Positions 8,451 to 16,528 of a stretch of 64,000 nt of DNA are shown piece by piece; position 1 is the stretch's first letter, and each line of letters begins with the position of its first letter. The stretch spans positions 124,001-188,000 of the forward strand of contig ATWD01000001.1 in assembly GCA_000421065.1 (NCBI GenBank), given 5' to 3'. The stretch is from Acidobacteriaceae bacterium TAA 166. Its GTDB lineage: Bacteria > Acidobacteriota > Terriglobia > Terriglobales > Acidobacteriaceae. Position numbers and translations under genes: made by a program. The notes beneath the pieces are model-generated. The model saw only the letters and a program-made list of their open reading frames with translations. It made no database searches and was not told where the DNA came from.

Positions 8451-9175
8451 GGGACGAACAATACGATCTCGACTTGGAGGACCGGGAGTGGGAGGCCGAC
8501 CAAGCCTATTACGCCGCATCGGGACGATCGCCCGGCTCCTACCTTTCCTCGGGATTCCTTTCGGACCAATACGGCTTTCACCCCATATGCAAGCATCCTC
8601 CCCAGTGCCTGCTCAAGTCCGAGTCCGCGGGCTGGGAGATCTGGGCGGGAGCCCGGTTCGATTGTCTGGATTACCTTCCGTACTTCCATATGATCCTGAA
8701 CCTGTCGGGCGATGCCGCCCTTGAAGGCCACTACTTTCCGATGAAGGAACTCGCCCGCTGGTCGGCCGCATCCCGCCCACAAGAAGCAGTGATCGACTGG
8801 CCAGACATGGGTGTCGTCACCCTTCCTTGTCAGTTCTGGAAAGACCTTGTGCAATACCTCGCCAGCCACAAGACGCGGCTGCTCATCTTTTGCGTAGGCG
8901 GTCACGGAAGGACCGGCACAGCGATTGCTTGTCTGATGGTCGCCTGCGGCTGGGATAGCGGCGAAGCAGTCCGTTGGATCCGGCATCACTATTGCGCCAG
9001 TGCTATCGAGAGCAAGGCTCAGGAAGCGTACATCCGCGAGATCGAGGCCGGGTGCTCTGCTGAGAGGGAGCCAGAGCACATCCGATCCAAGAGAGCTAAG
9101 AGCAGCGCACGCGGAGGAAAGAACGATGGTAAAGAAGCAGACCGCCGAACCGGGTCTCCTGAGCACTCTCAGTGA
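8444..9175 (+). CDS. Protein tyrosine/dual-specificity phosphatase-like protein
   Basis: The ATG overlaps the stop of the preceding gene (ATGGTGA) and has GGAGG upstream, so translation is coupled. The 243-residue product has both hallmarks of Cys-based phosphatases. A WPDMG acid loop carries the general acid Asp121, and a P-loop C-V-G-G-H-G-R-T-G has catalytic Cys150 and phosphate-binding Arg156. The residue before the Cys is Phe rather than the usual His. The C-terminus is a basic Lys/Arg-rich tail. The natural substrate is unknown. Tight coupling to the swivelling-domain protein suggests it reverses a phosphorylation made by that protein, which is inference. Confidence 0.75.
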   Translation: MVRDEQYDLDLEDREWEADQAYYAASGRSPGSYLSSGFLSDQYGFHPICKHPPQCLLKSESAGWEIWAGARFDCLDYLPYFHMILNLSGDAALEGHYFPMKELARWSAASRPQEAVIDWPDMGVVTLPCQFWKDLVQYLASHKTRLLIFCVGGHGRTGTAIACLMVACGWDSGEAVRWIRHHYCASAIESKAQEAYIREIEAGCSAEREPEHIRSKRAKSSARGGKNDGKEADRRTGSPEHSQ

Positions 9176-9344
9176 ACTCGGGAAAAAGCCTCCGAAGAGC
9201 GCGAGCCGGTCGATCGAAAGGTACCTCAAATGCGAAAGCCAGCAAAACCTGTGCGCCATCGTGGCCGAAGCCGTCGACAGCACCAAGCACGCCTCGCTAC
9301 GTCCAATCGAAGCGCCGAGTTCCTTCCTTCCACCGTTGGCATAG
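9126..9344 (+). CDS. Small hypothetical protein (72 aa)
   Basis: The ATG has GGAGGAAAG eight bases upstream and overlaps the last 50 bases of the phosphatase gene in another frame. The product (starting MVKKQTAEPGLLSTLSELG) has a basic amphipathic helix and a short Cys-containing segment (LKCESQQNLC). It ends two bases before the next start. The good ribosome-binding site and tight packing argue that it is real. No family recognised. Confidence 0.5.
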   Translation: MVKKQTAEPGLLSTLSELGKKPPKSASRSIERYLKCESQQNLCAIVAEAVDSTKHASLRPIEAPSSFLPPLA

Positions 9345-9346
9345 CG

Positions 9347-10375
9347 ATGCCAAGCCGGTCCTTTGGTGACGGGCTTCCTTCGTTACACGGAACCCGCGCC
9401 AATTACGTACATGAAGTCGATGCTCAAGTTCTCTATCGACTCTGTTATGCGCTCGCCGAGCGCAGCTTTGGAGATATCAGGCTCTGGCACGACTGCGAAG
9501 AGATCCCCAGCTTGTTCGCTGAAGCCGTCATTACCAAACTCATCGATCAAGTTTCCGGAGACTCATTCAAAGATACCCTCACCTACGTCTGCGAGATCAG
9601 CGATGACACGCATGAATACTCATACCCGCGTCAGAAGAAGAAACCGGAAGAAGGGTGTCTGACGGCAACCTTCGAGATTCAACAGGTGGGTTGTCTAAAG
9701 ATCGGGGCGGCGATCGAATCGCTCGAGCAAGAGGAGCGCTTTCTCGGTGCGGCCTTCTACCTTATGTTGTGCCGTTCCCTCTACCGTCGGATCTGGGCGT
9801 ACACGCATCACGATGCGGGGTACTACAAGGAACAGGTCGAGGAATGGAGGGAGATGGAGGACCCGGAGTCCAGGGACGCATACGAAATACCCAAGGTCGA
9901 TGAAGCGATCCCTGAAGCCGTTCACACGTTGGAGAATGTTATAGGCCAATGTGATCCACACCAATTGCGGCCTCTCCTGCGTCGACATCTCCACGGTCCA
10001 TACGGACTCTGGATCAAAAAACTATTGACTATCCATCGCCTATCGCGGCTTCCGGTGGATTCTGTCCGCTTTGAGGACGAGTACGACTGCCACCCAGTCC
10101 CATCGGTACTGATTCTGTTCAAGGATCATGACGCCATCGAAGAATGCTTTGACCAGGAGGAGGAGCACTATCAACAGTGTTCCTGCGAGCCTACCTGCGC
10201 GGTGAGTTTCCGGCCGGACGTAAAGGACGAGTTTGATGCAGCTTACCGGACCATGGCGATCTTCCTCAAGCTAAATCGGGAGTTCGCAGAACTCATCACC
10301 CTGCTCAACAAATGGGAGAAGGCTCATGGACGTCGGCATCAGCATCGGGCAAAACCAGCACTACCAGCTCACTGA
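9347..10375 (+). CDS. Probable PRTRC system protein F
   Basis: ATG 9347 was chosen because the frame upstream to 9230 is only the shadow of the preceding small gene. The 342-residue product is rich in acidic and aromatic residues, has no membrane segment, and ends in a helical FLKLNREFAELITLLNKWEK. Its size, composition and position directly before PRTRC B (50-base overlap) fit PRTRC protein F. I see no motif that proves it, so the name rests mainly on context. Function unknown. Confidence 0.5.
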   Translation: MPSRSFGDGLPSLHGTRANYVHEVDAQVLYRLCYALAERSFGDIRLWHDCEEIPSLFAEAVITKLIDQVSGDSFKDTLTYVCEISDDTHEYSYPRQKKKPEEGCLTATFEIQQVGCLKIGAAIESLEQEERFLGAAFYLMLCRSLYRRIWAYTHHDAGYYKEQVEEWREMEDPESRDAYEIPKVDEAIPEAVHTLENVIGQCDPHQLRPLLRRHLHGPYGLWIKKLLTIHRLSRLPVDSVRFEDEYDCHPVPSVLILFKDHDAIEECFDQEEEHYQQCSCEPTCAVSFRPDVKDEFDAAYRTMAIFLKLNREFAELITLLNKWEKAHGRRHQHRAKPALPAH

Positions 10376-11057
10376 AGCGCTGCTGCTCTACAGGTCCAAG
10401 CAGATCCACAACTCGCGTGGCCCCAGCACCTACGTCACACACCACCCCGTCATTCTCGACGACGAGGATCGAGTCCCAAAACTTGGGGCCGCAAAGCCTC
10501 TGACTCTCGACTTTATCGAATCGCTCGTTCAAAGCCTTGGCGGATATCTCGACGTCGAGTTTCTGCCGGAGAACATACTCGCTCGCGGTCAGCGCACGCT
10601 CGCATGGTGGACCCCACGGCAAAGCCGCCGCATGTACTTTGCAGACAGGGATGGGCTGAAAGCAATTAGTGGAAGCGCCTTTCCTCAACCAGCTCTGGTA
10701 TGGATGACTACCGGGCAGAGCCTGGCGGTCCGTGCCTTGAAAGAGAACAAGCGGCCTGAGGCTTCTACCAAGCTTTGTGTTGCCCCTTACTGGAATCTCT
10801 ATGAGGGCGGAAGCGTGTGCCAAGGGTCGATGCGCTCTCCGAAGAAGTCCACGGTCGCATCGATCCGACAGTGGGAAGCACGTTTCTTTGAGAGCGAGTT
10901 TACCCATGGAAACGTAGGCAGGGCGACTCGCCACAAAGGCGGGTTCGAGGGTCTTTGGAAGGCTCTGGCCGGGAAACGCACTTTCCCCGGAGACACCCTG
11001 ATTCAGTTACCCCAAACGTTGGAACAATTTCTCACAGCGAAAGGTCTCAGGCGATGA
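10326..11057 (+). CDS. PRTRC system protein B
   Basis: ATG with GGAGAAGG just upstream, overlapping the previous gene by 50 bases. The 243-residue product shows the family's conserved blocks: LPENILAR, WWTPRQSRRMYF, then APYWNLYEGGSVCQGSMRSP, and FFESEFTH followed by HKGGFEGLWKAL. PRTRC B is a soluble protein of unknown biochemistry encoded beside the ThiF-like member. Its stop overlaps the ThiF start (ATGA), so the two are translationally coupled. Confidence 0.92.
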   Translation: MDVGISIGQNQHYQLTEALLLYRSKQIHNSRGPSTYVTHHPVILDDEDRVPKLGAAKPLTLDFIESLVQSLGGYLDVEFLPENILARGQRTLAWWTPRQSRRMYFADRDGLKAISGSAFPQPALVWMTTGQSLAVRALKENKRPEASTKLCVAPYWNLYEGGSVCQGSMRSPKKSTVASIRQWEARFFESEFTHGNVGRATRHKGGFEGLWKALAGKRTFPGDTLIQLPQTLEQFLTAKGLRR

Positions 11058-11863
11058 AGAGTGAACACGTTCTCCATCCCGGGCTGAGTCGCGATCAGCC
11101 CATACAGATCCTCGTGGCCGGCGCAGGTGGGAACGGAAGCGCCATCGCCCTTTGGCTCCCGTTCCTGCACCAGGCCATGCAAGTATGGGGGTTTCGGCAT
11201 GGGTTGCATGTCACTCTGGCGGACGGTGATGTTGTGACCGAAACCAACTGCGTGCGTCAACCATTCTCTGCCTCCGATATCGGCCTTAACAAAGCCATCG
11301 TCCTCATCAACCGCATCAATCTGTTTTATGGACGGACCTGGAGTGCGCATCCCAAGCACCTGCGTAAAGACTCTCTGAAGAGCAAAACTCCTCCGCATAT
11401 CGTCATCGGATGCGTCGACACACGGAAGGCGAGACAACAAATTCTTCAACTCGTTTCTGGGCCGAACAAGAACACCGTCTACTGGCTCGATCTCGGCAAC
11501 AATGCCGACAGCGGCCAGTACGTTCTCGGCCAGCCGCTCAACTCAGTCAATCGGCGTAACGCGACGCGGCTTAGAACTGTGGCCGAACTCTATCCGGAGA
11601 TAGCCGATCCGCGCGTTGGAGAAGATCCCCTTCCAAGCTGCAGCGCGCTGGAAGCGCTGGAACGCCAGCAACCGTACGTCAACCAGGCACTGGCATCGAG
11701 CGCACTATCGATGTTGGCGCGGCTGTTTCACTACGGGAGGCTCAAGTACCACGGGGCGTTCTTCAACGCTACGACCGGCCGCATGAGCGCGCTTCCCGTC
11801 GATGCTGCACTTTGGCGAAAGACCCGCCCGAGCGCCCGCAAGTCTTTACCAGCGGTTGGCTGA
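11054..11863 (+). CDS. PRTRC system ThiF-family (E1-like) protein
   Basis: The start is ATG 11054, overlapping the PRTRC B stop by four bases. The 269-residue product has the Rossmann nucleotide-binding loop GAGGNGS (residues 23-29). It also has the E1-type acidic strand LADGDVV followed by NCVRQPF, and a downstream GCVDTRKAR. These are features of ThiF/MoeB/E1 enzymes that adenylate a C-terminal glycine of a partner protein. No obvious ubiquitin-like partner with a terminal Gly-Gly is seen in the cassette, and no JAB-domain PRTRC A gene is present. Its target is unknown. Confidence 0.9.
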   Translation: MKSEHVLHPGLSRDQPIQILVAGAGGNGSAIALWLPFLHQAMQVWGFRHGLHVTLADGDVVTETNCVRQPFSASDIGLNKAIVLINRINLFYGRTWSAHPKHLRKDSLKSKTPPHIVIGCVDTRKARQQILQLVSGPNKNTVYWLDLGNNADSGQYVLGQPLNSVNRRNATRLRTVAELYPEIADPRVGEDPLPSCSALEALERQQPYVNQALASSALSMLARLFHYGRLKYHGAFFNATTGRMSALPVDAALWRKTRPSARKSLPAVG

Positions 11864-11897
11864 TTGCTGTCATACTGTGTCCTCGGTGAGGTGCAGC

Positions 11898-12188
11898 ATG
11901 GCTCCCAAGCTTGACCCAGGACTGGCACTCGAAGCAAAGGCTCTTGTGGCTCTTGCCTTCCGCAATGGTCCCATCGAGGACCTGCACGCTGGTAGAACAT
12001 GTCCCACGTGCAACGGCAATAGCGAGATCTCCCACATCTCCGATGTAGAGATGAAGAAGATCATGAAAGCAGCCGTCAACAAGGTGTATTCGCTGTTATG
12101 GCAACGCGCCAACGACAGCACAGCCTATCTCAATTCCGTCTCGTTCGGGCTGCGGTACAGCCAGAACTGGGACGATCCCGAAGTCTAA
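11898..12188 (+). CDS. Small CxxC protein
   Basis: ATG 11898 follows a GTGAGG site. The frame extends upstream to 11802 but only as a shadow of the ThiF gene. The 96-residue product is mostly helical and contains RTCPTCNG, one metal-binding-type Cys pair of DnaJ zinc-finger appearance, followed by a basic helix (MKKIMKAAVNKVY). One pair per chain suggests a dimeric zinc site or a redox role. It lies between ThiF and PRTRC E. No family name recognised. Confidence 0.6.
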   Translation: MAPKLDPGLALEAKALVALAFRNGPIEDLHAGRTCPTCNGNSEISHISDVEMKKIMKAAVNKVYSLLWQRANDSTAYLNSVSFGLRYSQNWDDPEV

Positions 12189-12231
12189 ATCCACCTCATC
12201 TCATCCTCATATCCACAAGGAAGGTAGAACC

Positions 12232-12828
12232 ATGTTCAAAGAACTGGCTCCACTGCTTAGGCAGCGCTGCGTCGTGATGACTCTCACCTGCACGAACGAC
12301 GACATTCGCGTTGCCGTCGTTCCGAAGAAGCTCAAAGAAAGCGAGAACGTCGCTTTGACTACACCCTTCGAAGTCCAGGGAACCGCAGAAGAACTGGACG
12401 AACAGCTACCAGCGGCCTTCAGCCAGCTCGTCGGCGCACATCTCGAACTCAGCCGTTCCCTTCAAAACGTGAAGGAAATCATGGAGGATGCCGCGAAGAA
12501 GGCAAAGGCAGAGGCCAAGGAAAAAGCCGCTTCGACGACCGCGACCAACAAGCCCACCGCCGTACAGAAATCGGCCGCCAAGCCTGCGAAGCCCGTCGCA
12601 GAGAAGAAGGAAGAGAAGAAACCCACTCCGCCCAGAACAGCAAGCCTCTTCGATTTCTCTGCTCCGCCGATGGCTGCCGCGACTCCGGCGCCCGTTCCAG
12701 CTGCTATCGCTACCGAAGCCCCAGCCGACGAAGATGAGGAAGATGCGATTCTGTCGGAGATTGCGGACGACGCAGAGGAAGAAGACGACGACGAAAGCGG
12801 CGTCGAGAGCACCCCGAACGCCGCGTAG
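12232..12828 (+). CDS. PRTRC system protein E
   Basis: AAGGTAG precedes the ATG. The N-terminal 80 residues (MFKELAPLLRQRCVVMTLTC, then a small beta domain with ALTTPFEVQGTAEELD) match PRTRC E, a short conserved domain. A long low-complexity linker of Ala/Lys/Pro repeats follows, ending in a strongly acidic tail (EEDDDESG). The linker and acidic tail suggest a flexible adaptor, which is inference. It is the last recognisable PRTRC member here. PRTRC A, D and a full-length ParB are not found in the window. Confidence 0.88.
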   Translation: MFKELAPLLRQRCVVMTLTCTNDDIRVAVVPKKLKESENVALTTPFEVQGTAEELDEQLPAAFSQLVGAHLELSRSLQNVKEIMEDAAKKAKAEAKEKAASTTATNKPTAVQKSAAKPAKPVAEKKEEKKPTPPRTASLFDFSAPPMAAATPAPVPAAIATEAPADEDEEDAILSEIADDAEEEDDDESGVESTPNAA

Positions 12829-12869
12829 CTCGCCGCTGGCACGACGATACCACCGGAAGGGGGATAACG

Positions 12870-13052
12870 ATGACACTCGAATTCGCACAGAGAGAAGCAA
12901 AGCGGAGAGCAGGAGTTCTCGGCAAAACACATTACGTTATTTACGCCGCCGAGTCATGGGCTGCCGATGCCCGGTGCGCTTTTCTGGTATCGACGCGAAA
13001 GCCAGATACAGATCGTCACGTCGTAGTTGAGACGGCTGATCCTGGCAGTTAG
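12870..13052 (+). CDS. Small hypothetical protein (60 aa)
   Basis: The ATG is preceded by GAAGGGGG. The product begins MTLEFAQREAKRRAGVLGK and continues with a beta-rich YVIYAAESWAAD stretch. No motif is recognised. It follows PRTRC E after 41 bases in the same direction. Confidence 0.5.
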   Translation: MTLEFAQREAKRRAGVLGKTHYVIYAAESWAADARCAFLVSTRKPDTDRHVVVETADPGS

Positions 13053-13236
13053 CTAGCATCGTCGCAGTCTCCGCGAGATTACCTATCAATAACGAGCGTG
13101 AGGCAAACCAACAGTACCCTTCCACTAGGTACGACTAGACATGCTTTCGGCGCTTACATCAAGCGCGGCGGCCAGTGGACAGATAACGGCTCGCCTCGTA
13201 GAAGAAGCACAGGCCGAAATATGAACCGAGGGGGCA

Positions 13237-13437
13237 ATGGCGATGCCGTCAGTACGCAAAATCAATGCACACCTTTGGGCCGCGACAGGTTATTGCTACA
13301 TCGATCTACCGGATGGCCGCGGAATTCGGATCAGTCGCGCTCGCACGCGCAACGGGGTTGTCGAGGGACGGGTGATCAGCGGCAGTAAGAAGACCTGGGA
13401 GATAATTCCGGCGGGCTCCCGCGTGGAGCTGAGTTGA
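13237..13437 (+). CDS. Small hypothetical beta-rich protein (66 aa)
   Basis: The ATG follows GAGGGGG. The product reads as alternating strands (YCYIDLPDGRGIRISRAR, TWEIIPAGSRVEL), suggestive of a small SH3/OB-like barrel. The last bases overlap a possible next start. The 184 bases before it (13053-13236) hold nothing I can support. Confidence 0.5.
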   Translation: MAMPSVRKINAHLWAATGYCYIDLPDGRGIRISRARTRNGVVEGRVISGSKKTWEIIPAGSRVELS

Positions 13438-13619
13438 GAAGAGGCGACACTCGAAATGGAAAGCAGCAAAGGGAGCCTCAACTGAACTTGTTCGAGGTAG
13501 CAAGAACTAGATCACCGTCCATTGCGTTCCTTTCCCGCTGTCGAAAATGCCAATTGTCGAATGATGTCAGCTCATGGCGGCAAAGATATGGGCTACAAAG
13601 CGGCAAGCTTACGGGGTAA
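13434..13619 (+). CDS. Possible small CxxC protein
   Basis: A TTG that overlaps the previous stop (TTGA) opens a 61-residue frame with PQLNLFEVARTRSPSI followed by RCRKCQ, a single zinc-binding-type Cys pair. There is no clear ribosome-binding site, so expression would need coupling to the upstream gene. This is a weak call based on the Cys pair and spacing. Confidence 0.33.
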   Translation: MRRGDTRNGKQQREPQLNLFEVARTRSPSIAFLSRCRKCQLSNDVSSWRQRYGLQSGKLTG

Positions 13620-13656
13620 GCCACATCCATGACTAACATCAAGGGAGGACCAAACG

Positions 13657-14301
13657 ATGGAAACCCTCTTTGCTCCCTTTGGGGAGCTTGCTCTCAAGCT
13701 GAAACGATTCCTGCCTTCCGAAGAGGATGGCGCACACGACCTCTCTCACCTCCACCGCGTATGGAGCAATGCGAAGCGCATTCAGAGCGAGGAAGGCGGC
13801 GACCTTGAGATACTCGCGGCCGCCGTGCTTCTGCATGACTGCGTCCAAGTCCCAAAGGACTCCCCCCTTCGTTCGAGGGCCGCAGGGCTTGCAGCCGAAC
13901 AGGCCCGGATTGCGCTAACCCTGCTCCAGTGGCGTGACAATCGGATTGACGTCGTTGCCCGCGCCATCGAGAGCCATAGCTACTCCGCCGGTGTAACTCC
14001 TTCAAACCTCGAAGGCCGCATCCTTCAGGATGCCGATCGACTAGATGCGATCGGATACATCGGAATAGCGCGATGCTTCTATACGGCGGGGCGAATGAGA
14101 TCAAGCCTGTATGACCTCGACGAACCAGAGGCGACTCTCCGAATGATGGATGATCGACATTACGCGCTCGATCACTTCCCGAACAAGCTCCTGAAACTTG
14201 CCGACGGGTTCCAGACGAAAGCTGGAGCACGCCTTGCAAAGGAGCGCCAGCAGACGCTTAGGGGCTTCTACCTGGGATTCCTGAACGAGATCGGCCACTA
14301 G
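13657..14301 (+). CDS. HD-domain metal-dependent phosphohydrolase
   Basis: GGGAGG lies eight bases before the ATG. The 214-residue protein has the order expected of HD hydrolases: HDLSHLHRV (residues 27-35), LLHDC with the HD pair at 60-61, then ESHSYSAG and QDADRLDAIG, whose Asp completes the metal site. The length and the ADRLDAIG motif match the YedJ/YpgQ-type nucleotide or phosphoester hydrolases. It is followed by an intrinsic terminator. In this setting it may act on nucleotides or a nucleotide signal, which is inference. Confidence 0.85.
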   Translation: METLFAPFGELALKLKRFLPSEEDGAHDLSHLHRVWSNAKRIQSEEGGDLEILAAAVLLHDCVQVPKDSPLRSRAAGLAAEQARIALTLLQWRDNRIDVVARAIESHSYSAGVTPSNLEGRILQDADRLDAIGYIGIARCFYTAGRMRSSLYDLDEPEATLRMMDDRHYALDHFPNKLLKLADGFQTKAGARLAKERQQTLRGFYLGFLNEIGH

Positions 14302-14359
14302 CGGGGGTCTGGCGCTCTCTCCAGCCCGCTTTCCTCAAACAACCCCATAAGCAAGATCA

Positions 14360-14383
14360 GCCCTCTTCGGAGGGCATTTTTCA
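14360..14383 (+). terminator. Rho-independent terminator after HD gene
   Basis: GCCCTC-TTCG-GAGGGC forms a perfect six-pair stem with a UUCG tetraloop, followed by ATTTTTC. It lies 58 bases after the HD hydrolase stop, so it should end the preceding transcript and leave dnaN with its own promoter. Confidence 0.8.
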
Positions 14384-14505
14384 TTTATGCGGTGTTGCTG
14401 TCCGTCCAAGCGTGGCGGCCGGTCCGCGCGATGAACCGACTTCGTCGCGAATCGATCAGTCCTCCGCAATCTTTCTCATCTCCAATTGAAAGGAATACCT
14501 TCAAC

Positions 14506-15693
14506 ATGGCTTCCGTTGCCGTCGTAGAACCCATCGCCATTCAGGATCCAGTCGCTGTAAAACCCGCTGCAAAGCTCATGGAGCTGGCCGTCAACCAAGA
14601 GACGCTGCTCAATGAAGTCGCTGCCGTGGCACGTGTCTCGGACACCCGCAGCACCCAGCCGATTCTCTCGCATCTGTTGCTCGAAGCGAGCAAGGGGGTA
14701 CTCACGATTACCGCCACCGACCTCCAGCGAACCCTGAGAAGCGAGTGTCCGGCTGAGGTGAAGACATCCGGAGCGGCAACGATCTCTGCCCAGAAGTTCC
14801 TCAACTACATCAAGCTGCTGCCAAAAGGAAAAGTCAGCCTGAAGATGCTGGCCAACCAGCATATCCAGATTCAGGCGGGCGCCTCCCGAACAAGGATGCC
14901 GGGCCGATCGGCCTCCGAGTTTCCGGCGCGTCCCACGCCTGCGAAAGAAGTTGTCCAGCTCAGCAGCCGCGCCCTCAGGACAGTGTTGAGGCAGAGCCTC
15001 TTTGCCGTTTCTACGAGCGAGGACCGCTATCTCTTGAAGGCAGGACTCCTTATTCTGCGCGAAGACCGGATGGGCATGGTTGCCACCGATGGACACCGGC
15101 TATCCCTGGTCGAAATGATCGAGAACGATGTGGTCCTTCAGGGGCGCTCAGATACTCTGATTCCACGCGAGTGCATGATGGACCTGCTGGCATTGCTCAA
15201 CCCGTCGAAGGAGGAATCGGTCGCCTTCAGCCAGGACGACTCCAGCGTGTACTTCCGAATCGGGTCACGCGAACTCTCTGCCCGAAAGCTGATCGGTCAG
15301 TTTCCCAACTATGAGGCCATCATCCCGCGCGACTACACCAACTCCACTTTGGTTCGCACCGCGGAGTTGATGAGTTCCGTGCAGCGGGTACTCGAATTCG
15401 CCGACGAACGCACGAGCGGCGTCAAGGTTCAGCTTTCGGAGAACAACCTCAGCATCTCTTCCGCGTCAGCCGATCGGGGAGAATCTGAAGAGTCGCTGCC
15501 CGTAAGCTATGCGGCTCCGGCCATCACCATTGGGTTCAATGGCCGCTATCTGGTGGACTTTCTGAAGACGATTGGTGCCGACGGGGAGGTTCGAGTGTCG
15601 CTCAAAGACGGCCAATCCGCAGCTGTCCTCACACCCGAACGGCTGAATCCCGACTATCAGCAGAACTACATCGTGATGCCCATGCGGATCTGA
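14506..15693 (+). CDS. dnaN: DNA polymerase III beta subunit (sliding clamp), element-borne copy
   Basis: ATG 14506 has AAAGGA upstream; residues from an earlier frame start are not clamp-like. The 395-residue product has the three-domain clamp pattern. An N-terminal VNQETLLNEVAAVARVSD leads to SHLLLEA, ATDLQRTL stands for the usual ATDLE, and FLNYIKLLPKGKV follows. Then come MVATDGHRLSL, LIGQFPNYEAIIPRDY and the C-terminal YIVMPMRI. It would encircle DNA and tether polymerases. It stands alone, without dnaA, recF or gyrB, in an accessory context, so it is most likely a second clamp gene carried by the element. It is convergent with the following regulator gene. Confidence 0.93.
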   Translation: MASVAVVEPIAIQDPVAVKPAAKLMELAVNQETLLNEVAAVARVSDTRSTQPILSHLLLEASKGVLTITATDLQRTLRSECPAEVKTSGAATISAQKFLNYIKLLPKGKVSLKMLANQHIQIQAGASRTRMPGRSASEFPARPTPAKEVVQLSSRALRTVLRQSLFAVSTSEDRYLLKAGLLILREDRMGMVATDGHRLSLVEMIENDVVLQGRSDTLIPRECMMDLLALLNPSKEESVAFSQDDSSVYFRIGSRELSARKLIGQFPNYEAIIPRDYTNSTLVRTAELMSSVQRVLEFADERTSGVKVQLSENNLSISSASADRGESEESLPVSYAAPAITIGFNGRYLVDFLKTIGADGEVRVSLKDGQSAAVLTPERLNPDYQQNYIVMPMRI

Positions 15694-15757
15694 TTGTCAC
15701 CTTTGATGCTCCCGGTCAAACAAGTGGTGCGGTCTCGCCCCTTGGCAATCGTTGGCC

Positions 15758-16528
15758 CTAGATTCTTCCGAGCGCCAGTAATCTTTCACGACCGGTCCTG
15801 CTCATCCTAAGTAATTTGCCGTCTGCCAACCGGATAGAACCTTGCGTTGCCCCTTCTCGATATATTTCTGCGATCCGATCGAGATTGACGATCGCCGACC
15901 GATGGATGCGCACAAACCGTTTTGGGTCCATACGTTCGCTGAGGTCGGAGATGGTCTCACGCAACACGTAGTTCCGGTTCCCTGCATGAAGGCAGGAGTA
16001 GTACTCCGCGGCCTCCACCCACTCGATTCTTTCTACGGGCAAGAGTATTTCCTTTTCACCATCCTTGACCAGCAACCGGTCTACGTAGGACTTTGGCTCT
16101 TCCCCCGTCCGCAACTCTTTCAACACCGCAGCAAGTTGCTCCCGCGTCAGGAGCGCTGCTTCTGACGCTGCCTTCTTGCGAACGCGCGCCAGCGCCGTCG
16201 CGAGTCGCTCCGGTTCCACCGGTTTGGTTAGATAGTCCACCGCATGAATATCGAAGGCCCGCACCGCATATTCGTGGTATGCGGTGACAAAGATGGTGGG
16301 AGGAAGATGCGATAACCCCAGTGCCTCGATGACACCAAACCCGTCAATCTTCGGCATCTGCACATCGAGAAACAGCAGGTCGACCGGACTCGATTGCAGA
16401 CATGCAATCGCTTCCCGTCCATTTTGGCATTCCGCGACAATTTCAATGTCCTCGTGGACTGCAAGCAGCATTCTCAACAGGTCGAGTGCCAGTGGCTCAT
16501 CGTCAACAATCACGGTCCGGAATCTCAT
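15758..16528 (-). CDS. LytTR-family response regulator (module A)
   Basis: The 256-residue protein has a receiver domain with acidic pair Asp9-Asp10 and phosphoacceptor Asp55 in FLDVQMP, followed by the switch/dimer region AVDYLTKPVE. A C-terminal LytTR DNA-binding domain contains IEWVEAAEYYSCLHAGN and FVRIHRSAIVNLDRI. Its start overlaps the kinase stop by four bases, giving coupled translation. It forms a transcription unit with the kinase and the TonB receptor gene upstream. It is about two-thirds identical in the receiver to the regulator at 41.8 kb. Confidence 0.93.
   Translation of the reverse strand: MRFRTVIVDDEPLALDLLRMLLAVHEDIEIVAECQNGREAIACLQSSPVDLLFLDVQMPKIDGFGVIEALGLSHLPPTIFVTAYHEYAVRAFDIHAVDYLTKPVEPERLATALARVRKKAASEAALLTREQLAAVLKELRTGEEPKSYVDRLLVKDGEKEILLPVERIEWVEAAEYYSCLHAGNRNYVLRETISDLSERMDPKRFVRIHRSAIVNLDRIAEIYREGATQGSIRLADGKLLRMSRTGRERLLALGRI

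Noticed and set aside
8408..9286. Long minus-strand open frame (292 codons)
   Set aside because: It is antisense to the phosphatase gene, whose frame holds the WPD and C-x5-R motifs; the antisense composition is not protein-like.
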